Below are positions 56,801 to 64,000 of a DNA stretch of 64,000 nucleotides, piece by piece (the first letter of the stretch is position 1; each line of letters opens with the position of its first letter). Source of the stretch: Chara braunii. Lineage: Eukaryota > Streptophyta > Charophyceae > Charales > Characeae. The notes under the pieces were generated by a model, which searched no databases, had not been told where the DNA came from, and saw nothing but the letters and a program-made list of their open reading frames with translations. The position numbers and the translations under genes are program-made. The stretch is from the NCBI GenBank assembly GCA_003427395.1, contig BFEA01000273.1:1341787-1405786 (forward strand), in the 5' to 3' direction.

Positions 56801-59800
56801 AAAGGTAATCATTGCTTCCCCTCTATAAACCCAGTTATAACCTTTAACTGCACCCCTTGCTATGTTTTGACTGAGTATATTGTGTATATCCGTACTTTGA
56901 CTTTTCAGTTTGACTTTCATGACACAAACCAGATTGAGTAAAGGAATGTATGTGCAATGTCAGTTTCAGTTTTATTGTTTGACTGAAAGCAGATTATGGG
57001 ATTGCATCTGGAGGAAGGCAGTGTTGCATGTTTTACTGGGTCATCCAAAGGCTGGGAGAGTATCCATATGTTTGGAGGGTCTAGTGCTATATTTATTTTG
57101 GATTGTCTGAAGGACCAGACAGGTTCCCATCATGATAAGTTCGGGTGGTCTGGTCGCTTTGACTTCTAAGGGCCGAATGTGATTGTTTTTTCAGGGACCA
57201 AGGAGTTTTCCATAAGTTTGGATGGTTTGGTCGTTTTTTCTTTCTTTGGGGTTTTCCATATGTTTATTTGGTTCCTGAAAGAGGGTTGAGCATTTTTTCA
57301 TAAGTTTGAATGACGCTGACCCTCTTTGTTTAATTCTGAGGGATGATTTTGGCAACAGACCGGACAGGTTCCCATAAGTTTGAGAGGTCTAGTCGGAAGC
57401 CACGCACATGCTAGAATCAGAAGGTAAAACCTGTTTATATTTTATATTATACTTAGGAACAGGCTAGTCAGGCATTTTTTTACATGTTTAGCTTATCATA
57501 AGTGGAGAGAGTATTAATGAAGAATAAACTTGCGGTAAGAAGGGGCAGGCTGGACCTCGAACTAAGCCGATCAGTTCAATCATATGCTACTTTATAAGAC
57601 TAAGGGCAAACAATTATATATAATTTGGATACTTAAACAACTCAGGGCCACTAGGGAAGCCTAGTCATGTTCCCAAAGAAGAGACAAGTTGTTGTGCCCT
57701 GTGTCTGTGTATATTTTGGCTGAGCTAGGCAGGTTCCCATAAGTTAAGGTGACCTAGCTTTATGCCTTATGTAAGCTGGGTACATGGGCATAAATCATTG
57801 AAAGATTACGAACTATTGTTTGACAAGGTTGACTTTGGGATGGTGAGAGTACTTACCTTTGTGGTTCGGTCTGCATGAGACTGAATGCGACTACTACTTA
57901 GTCTGAGTCTCAGTTTGATAGGTAGTTGCTTTAGTTGTTCGTTACTTGCTAGAGCCATAGGAGTTAGTTTCAATTCCTGCATTAGGTCGATTTTTGCATT
58001 TTCTGGGATCATTTATTATACTTGGTCTTGTATAAATCTCGGTAAACCACTTTCTTTACGGGAAGCGCTGCCGAAATTTCTACAAAACCAAGAAGTTAGT
58101 CAGATTTTGTTTTTTTCAGGGACCGTTTTTATTTTTATTTTCTAGCTGAGTAAAAATATGAAAAACCTTCTTTTCTAAAGGGAGTGCTACCCAAATTTTT
58201 GCTAATTCAGGGAGTTAGACAAAATTTGACTTTGAAAAATTGAAGATTGTTTCTGTTTCTATAATCAGGCCGATATAAATTTTGTAAAGACACTTTTCCT
58301 ATGGGAAGCGCTTTCAAAAGTATCTTAGTTCAAGAGGAGATAAAATATATTTTGACAGATGGCGATTAAGGCGATCCACTCTGTATAGAGGAAATTCTGC
58401 CAGAGTCTACCTTTCTTTGGACACTTGCTTAGATGTGGATTTAGGCTTAGTTGAATAGAATGATTTTGAGCAAGATCGTGATATAACGATTATTCTCCAT
58501 GGACTTATAGATTTAGCTTGGGGATTGGTCTGTCTTGTGTTATAGGTCCTCTTGATCGATTGATTCAAGATCAGGATTAGATTCAGCTTGATCCTACAAT
58601 GATCACCTTCTGTTATCACTGATAACAAGTCGGTTGCCGATTTGCCGGTTTATGATTCAACTCCAATCCACTCCTGTCACTCGACCTAAAGGTTTTAACC
58701 TTGTGACTTGAACTGTTTTGTTGTGTTTTCGCCCGGACTTTATTTGCACAAGAGTGAGACTTGTATGGCTAACGCAACGGATGTGAGTACAGAGAATGAT
58801 TGAAGTTGACCCCGTGTAGTGCATGAACTTTTTGGTTGAATCTTTGATGTGATTGCAAGAATGTTTGGTGATTCGGACTATGGATTTGACTATCTGCGTT
58901 CACATACATATATATATGGCTGAGAGGAGCCCCACAGTGATTGTGAGAAGTGATCGTAAGATATTTATAACCTTTTTATATACATGTAAATACGTATGTC
59001 TTGAGTGTTCTGTGCGGCCAACTGTGACCGCGAGTCAGGGTTAAACCGATTATGTTTTTGAAAAAAAAAAAGATTTTCCCTGTTATCCGTTACTTTTTTA
59101 GAGTTTTTTATAGTTGGACGTTGTAATCCGTGGCAACCGTCAAAATTAAACCCCTTGATTTCTCTCCAGGCCCTAGATGATGAAGCTGGTCTTCGGGGCA
59201 GTAAGAGACGATTACCACCACGTGTATGAACCTTTGTACCACCTACTTTCCGCAGGGTGCAGAAGAGGGTGTGGTTCTCAATCGCACTCGGCGGTTGTCC
59301 AGCGTCGAGAGATCATTCTCTCAAGGCGCGTGTCAGCTGACACTTGAGTGTCGAATTTGACCCTCGAGATTAACGAGGACCGCATGAGTATGGGTACTAC
59401 ATAGTACGCCATCACTGCGACCGCTTGCGTACGCTTGCGTTGCGAGTCGATATGAGTTAGCCTTGCGTCCGTATGGTTTTATACTAAGTCTCGCACGTGA
59501 CGCCTATCCGATTTTCACACCGGAGAGTTATGAGATGGCTACTAAGGGACTAAGAGTGTTGTCGTGTTGTTTGTTCTGTGTCGTTTTGTGTATGTGTAGG
59601 TATGTGTGTTTTTATTTTTATGTTCTTTAGAAAGGTGTGCGTGTGGAGTGTGGGATACGTCCAACTCGACTGACGACGAGTCGCGCTTGAGACCTCAGCC
59701 CCCCAAGATGTCGGTTCGCGTGCGGGTCCGATAGAGGCGTAAAACCCCACGTACCCCCTATGCTACAGTGAACGAGAAACGCCCTCGGTTGATCCACTTT

Positions 59801-60083
59801 TGTGATTGCAACTGATTAGCTTTCGTAATGTGGACTGGTAGCTCGGCGGGGATATGCCCACCGAAGGGAGGTGACAACTTCTGCAAGGTGGAGGTAAGTC
59901 GTGCCTCGCGTAGGCCCTATCCTGTCGTAGGGGATTGCGAGAGGTATGGCTGGCGCACTCAGCCAGAGCGGCTTGCGGAAGCTCCATTGTGTGTTTGCGG
60001 TGAGGATTAATACGAACTCTTGTGTGACGTGGTCGGGAGGGTCCCGCGCTGCCTTATGCGGTGCCGGATCGATGTGCTCGGCA
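53866..60083 (+). repeat. 3' LTR of the plus giant element
   Basis: Homologous to 40859-48137 but lacking the GA-containing stretch (about 960 bp; junction near 55729, where GATGA joins GCAACGTTAAG). It contains the hairpin array (about 57040-57390 and 57723-57759) and the 122-bp units near 58060-58320. A tandem AAACTTTTTTGTTGTGTTTT segment present in the 5' LTR (near 46680-46760) is reduced here. Confidence 0.92.
57040..57759 (+). repeat. hairpin array, 3' LTR of the plus element
   Basis: Stems include GACCAGAC/GTCTGGTC near 57113 (loop enlarged by an ATCATG-type insertion), GACCAA/TTGGTC near 57195, GAGGGT/ACCCTC near 57282, AGACC/GGTCT near 57358, and AGCTAGG/CCTAGCT at 57723-57759 (seven pairs, 23-base loop). 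Confidence 0.82.
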
Positions 60084-63000
60084 ACGGGACCCTCCCGACC
60101 TCGTCACGCAGGAGTCGGTTTTTAATCCTCGTTACAAACACTTAATGGAGCTTCCGCAAGCTGCTCCGGCCGAGTGCACCAGCCATACCTCTCGCGAGCC
60201 CCTACGACAGGATAGGGCTTACGCGAGGCACGACTTACCTCCACCTTACGGGAGTTGCCACCTCCCTTCGGTGGGTGTATCCCCTGCGAGTTACCAGTCC
60301 ACAGTACGAAAGTTAATCAGCTGCAATCGCAGAGGTGGACCAACCAAGGACGTTTCTCGTTCGCTGTAGCATAGGGGGTATGAGTGGTTTTACTCCACTA
60401 TCGCACCCGCACACGAACCGACACCTTGGAGGGGCTGAGGTCCCAAGCGCGACTCGTCGTCGGTCGACTATGACGTATTCCGCACACCAAGCGTACACAA
60501 CTCTAAGGACATAAAAATTAAAACACGGACGTACACACACATATACAGAACGACACAAAACAAACAATGCGACAACACTCCTACTCCCTTAGTAGCTATC
60601 TCATAACTCTCCGATGTGGAAATCGGATAGGCATTGCGTGTGAGACTTAGAATAAAACCATGTGGACGCAAGGCTAATCTCATATCGACTTGCAATGCAA
60701 GCATACGCTAGCAATCACAATGATGGCGTATTAGTATGTAGTACCCATACACATGCGGTCCTTGTTAACCTCGAGGGTCGCATTCGACACTCAAGTGTCG
60801 GTTGACACGTGCCTTGAGGGAATGATCTCTCAACTCTGGACAACCGCCAAGTGCGGTTGAGAACCACACCCTCTTCTGCACCCTGCGGAGAGTGGGTGGT
60901 ACACAAGTTCATATCTGTGGTGACAATCGTCTCTTATCGCCATGGAGACCAATTCCATCATCGAGGGTTTTGAAAGAAATTAAAGGTTTAACTTTGACGG
61001 TGGTCATGGACTACAATGTCTAACTATAAAAAACTTAAAAAAACAAAGGATAAAAGGGGATATCTCTTTTCTCTCAAAAACATAATCTGTCTAACCCTTA
61101 CGCGCAGTCACAGTAGGTCGCGCGAAAACACTCAAGACAAATTTATTTACATATATATAGAGGGTTATAAATATGTGACGATCACCTCTCACAATCATAA
61201 TGGGACACCTCTCATCCATATATATGTATATGATTGAAGGAAGTCAATCCAAAATTCGAACCACCAAACATACATGCAATCACATCAAAGATTCAACCAA
61301 AAATCCATGCACTACACAGATTCAACTTCAACCATTCTCTGCACTCACACCCCTCGCTTTAGCCATACAAGCCTCTCTCTTTATGCAAATCTCAAAATAA
61401 AATACTCAATATTTTTTTTTAAATGACCATTCAAATAAAATGCGAGCGAAAATACAACAAAACAATTCAAACCACAACGCTAAAGCCTTTAGGTCGAGTG
61501 ACAAAAGTGGATTGGAGTTGAATCGTAATCTGACGAATCAACAACCGGACTGTTATCAGTGATAGAAGATGATGATCCTTGTAGGATTAAGCTGAATTTA
61601 GCCTTAATCCTGAATCAAACGATCAAGAGGACCTGTAACACAAGACAATCCAATCCCTAGACTAAATCTAGAAGTCCATGGAGAATAATGTCCATATCAC
61701 AATCTCACTCAAGGTTCTCCTGTAAACTGAGTCTAAACTTTTCTCTAAGCCAATACCTAAAGAAAAGGTAGACCTTTGGCAGAATCTCCTCTATACAGAG
61801 TGGATTGCTAGAGCCGCAACCTGTCAAAATATAATCTAGCTCCTCTAAACGAAGAAAATTTTGGCAGCGCTTCCCGTAGGAAATGTGCCTTCTCAGAATT
61901 TATAATAACTCAAATATGAAAACAAAAACCAAACTTTAATTCTGGAAAGTCAAATTTTGTCTAACTCCCTGAATTAGTAAAAATTTGGGCAGCACTCCTT
62001 TTATAAAAGAAGACTTTTCATATTTTTACTAAGTCAGGTATGAACCCAGAGCAAATCTGATTTCAACTAAAACTTAATTTAACTAACTACTTAGATTTGT
62101 AAAAATTTCGGCAGCACTCCCTTTAGGAAAATGCTAATCCAAGATTTATACAAAACGAAGTTCAGAATATTAAGTGACTTTGACTTCTTAAGGTTCAATT
62201 TTGTCTAACTCCCCGAATTAGCAAAACTTTGGACAACACTCCCTTTAGAAAAAAAAACTCTCCATATTTTTACTAAGTCATATATAAAAGTCAGAGAAGT
62301 TGAACTTTGAAAAGACAAAGTCTGATTAACTCCTTGGTTGTGTAAAAATTTTGGCAGCGCTTCCCGTAGAGAAAGTGGTTTACCAAGATTTATACAAGAC
62401 CAAGTATAATAAAAGATCATAGAAAACGCAGGAATTGACCTAAGTAAATGCAGGAACTGAAACTAACTCATAAGGCTCTAGCACGTGGCGAGGAACTAAA
62501 GCAACTACCTATTAACGAAAACTCATACTAAGTAGTGATCTCGCTCAGCCACATGCAGGCCAAACCACAAAGGTAAGTACTCACACCACCCGCAAGTCAA
62601 CTTATCAAATAATAGTTCATAGTCTTTCAATGATTTATCCCTTTATACCCAGCTTACAAAGGGCATAAAGCTAGACCACCCGAAATATTGGAACATGTCT
62701 AGCTCAGCTATTGAGTATACACAAACACAGGGCACAACAACTTTTCTCTTCCTTGAGCATATGACTAGGCCACCCTAGTCGCCCTGAATGATTTAAATAT
62801 AAGTTTTATATAATTATCTTCACTTAGTCTTTTGAGGTAACATATAACTGAACCGATCATCTTTAGCTCAACATTCAGTCTGCCCCTTCGTACTACAAGT
62901 TTATTCTTAATTATTACTTTCTTCAGTTGGTGATAAGCTATAGTCAGACCACCCAAACTTATGGAACCCAGTCTGACAAGCCTGTTCATAAGTAGGATAG

Positions 63001-63470
63001 TAACCTTTTGGTTCCAGCATGTGGGTGGCATTGGACCAAGACCACCCAAACTTATGGAACATGTCTGGTCCTTAGCCTAGTTCATTCTCCTAAAGCCAAA
63101 ACAGGAAGAGGTTGAGCCACCCAAACTTATGGAACATGCTCAGACCTCCTCGTTCATAACCAAAAGAAACTGAAAGAAACCCAAAGTAAACAAGGCGACC
63201 AAGCCACCCAAACTTATGGAACATGCCTGGTCCTTGAAAAGTCAATCAAAGTCAACTCTCACAAGTCAGAGCAACCAGACCACCCAAACTTATGAAACTT
63301 GTTTGGTTCTCCAAGCAATTCAAAATAAACATAGCACTGGGCCTTCCCAAACTTATGGAGACTTGCCCAACCTTTGATAGACCCAGTCAAACACGCAATA
63401 CTGCCTCCCTCTCATCCTTCCCCCAGATGCAATCCCATAATCTGCTTTCAGTCAAACAATAAAACTGAAA
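60084..63470 (-). repeat. 5' LTR of the minus element, continuation
   Basis: It resumes exactly where the 40-bp piece at 40819-40858 stops and matches 21036-21398 plus 26419-29380 in the same orientation. It carries five 122-bp units (about 61850-62400) and the hairpin array. At 63470/63471 homology with the LTR stops abruptly after AAACTGAAAC. Confidence 0.92.
62669..63369 (-). repeat. hairpin array, 5' LTR of the minus element
   Basis: AGCTAGAC/GTCTAGCT (62669-62704, eight pairs, 20-base loop), GTCAGAC/GTCTGAC (62943-62977), GGACC+AGAC / GTCT+GGTCC near 63034, GACCA+GC / GC+TGGTC near 63198, AACCAGAC/GTTTGGTT near 63275 and TGGGC/GCCCA (63338-63369). Confidence 0.88.
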
Positions 63471-64000
63471 CCTAGGTTGTTTCATTGGACGTCCGGGCCC
63501 CCCCGTCCGACCGGACCACCGGGCCGGTGGTCCGGTGCCCGCCAGAGGTCCGGGCCCTGCGGAAAATAGGGGCCGGGCCTCTTAGGGGTTTTTGGGGGTT
63601 TAGGAGGCTGGTGGTTCGGTGGGGCTTCCTGTTGGACCTCGGTCTCAAGAATCCTAGGCCAGCAGGGCCTCCAAAATTGTCGAAACTTGAAGGCCCGACC
63701 TGGACCGTCGGATCGATCCGATCCATGACCCAAATCGGACCGAATTCAAATTTGAATTTCGAATGTCGATGGGGGGGTACCGCCCACCCGCGTCCACTGC
63801 CGCGTCAAGCCCTGCCCCTGTCTCTCTACAGGTGCCGCCGTCTCGACGACGAGCACGTGTGCGCGCTCGCTAGGACGCGTCACTCCACGCCCGACAGCTC
63901 AGTCGCCATCGACATGTCAGTTTTTTTTTTTTTTTCTCTCTCCCTCAGTCTCTCTCTCTCTTTTTTTTCTCTCTCTCTTTCTCTCTTTCTCTTTCTCTCT
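63471..64000. other. GC-rich sequence, probable edge of another insertion
   Basis: Composition changes sharply at 63471. It includes a 25-bp near-perfect palindrome (63511-63535, CCGGACCACC...GGTGGTCCGG), many GGGCC/GGTCC words, and T and CT tracts at 63921-64000. No coding family is recognised. The interrupted LTR might continue beyond the window. Confidence 0.5.

Larger units (their letters stand above)
40859..60083 (+). mobile_element. giant LTR retrotransposon, plus copy, nested in the minus copy
   Basis: The element is 19,225 bp, with a 7279-bp 5' LTR (40859-48137), a 5728-bp interior and a 6218-bp 3' LTR (53866-60083). Both LTRs start TGTCG(A/G)TGCGAATA; the ends are CTCGATA and CTCGGCA, from an original CGACA. 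A tRNA-Asp PBS sits two bases after the 5' LTR. The flanks are GCGG (40855-40858) and ACGG (60084-60087), a 4-bp duplication with one mismatch. The interior has a ruined copy of the unknown ORF, no gag and no pol, so it depended on other elements for proteins. LTR-LTR identity is about 93% over a 230-bp hand alignment (41120-41350 against 54120-54350). Confidence 0.9.
21036..63470 (-). mobile_element. giant gag-only LTR retrotransposon, minus copy (interrupted)
   Basis: The copy runs from its 3' LTR (21036-33654) through an internal region (33655-40818) to its 5' LTR. That LTR begins at 40819, is split by the plus-strand copy at 40859-60083, and resumes at 60084. It ends at 63470, where it is truncated or hit by another insertion; the window stops before this can be resolved. 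A tRNA-Asp PBS abuts the 5' LTR. Internal genes are an unrecognised ORF (37532-38236) and a gag with a CCHC knuckle (36351-37296). No protease, RT or integrase is visible. LTRs of about 7.6 kb (inserts subtracted) plus gag only resemble LARD / TR-GAG non-autonomous elements, with exceptionally long LTRs. Confidence 0.85.

Overview
This is nuclear, repeat-dominated DNA from a large plant-lineage genome. No intact host gene, rRNA or canonical tRNA gene was found. The gag and pol fragments at 6.5-13.4 kb (an E/K/R-rich coiled coil running into WMEKK.SEWVANFSLG, and a chromo-like C-terminus after PVFHASKLLP) match what I remember of retroelement proteins from the charophyte alga Chara braunii. The species is therefore an inference from memory, not a database result. 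A five-base N run (43216-43220) shows this is an assembled scaffold.

Layout. (1) 1-5565: low-coding DNA with CT-rich tracts, several local tandem duplications and a short inverted repeat. (2) 5566-15664: one complete but decayed Ty3/gypsy element on the minus strand, with 0.9-kb LTRs, a 4-bp target duplication and an initiator-Met PBS. Gag, protease, RT, RNase H and integrase are all recognisable and all broken. A 1351-bp hAT-like foldback element (7076-8426, perfect 8-bp TSD) sits inside its integrase. (3) 15665-21035: AT-rich DNA with a GGA tract and a decayed minus-strand transposase-like gene of the DUF7869 (VGHTHxxxD) type. (4) 21036-63470: two copies of one very large LTR-retrotransposon family, nested in each other. 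The minus-strand copy has its 3' LTR at 21036-33654, its internal region at 33655-40818 and its 5' LTR beginning at 40819. Forty bases into that 5' LTR a plus-strand copy (40859-60083; LTRs 7279 and 6218 bp, internal 5728 bp) has inserted, and the interrupted LTR resumes at 60084. A further 5.0-kb insertion full of tandem repeats (21399-26418) lies in the minus copy's 3' LTR. (5) 63471-64000: GC-rich sequence, probably the edge of another insertion.

The giant family has LTRs of about 7.3-7.6 kb beginning TGTCG and ending CGACA, and a PBS matching tRNA-Asp. Its internal region carries an unrecognised ORF and a gag with a CCHC knuckle, but no pol that I can see. It is therefore probably mobilised in trans, like LARD or TR-GAG elements. 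Three features of it look undescribed: an array of hairpins in every LTR whose loops are constant while their stems differ but stay complementary; a tRNA-Asp-like cloverleaf about 155 bp inside the 3' LTR of an element that is itself primed by tRNA-Asp; and a GNRA-type hairpin next to it with a conservative G-C to G-U change. The two nested copies also create a genomic inverted repeat with arms of about 3.3 kb centred near 60.07 kb.
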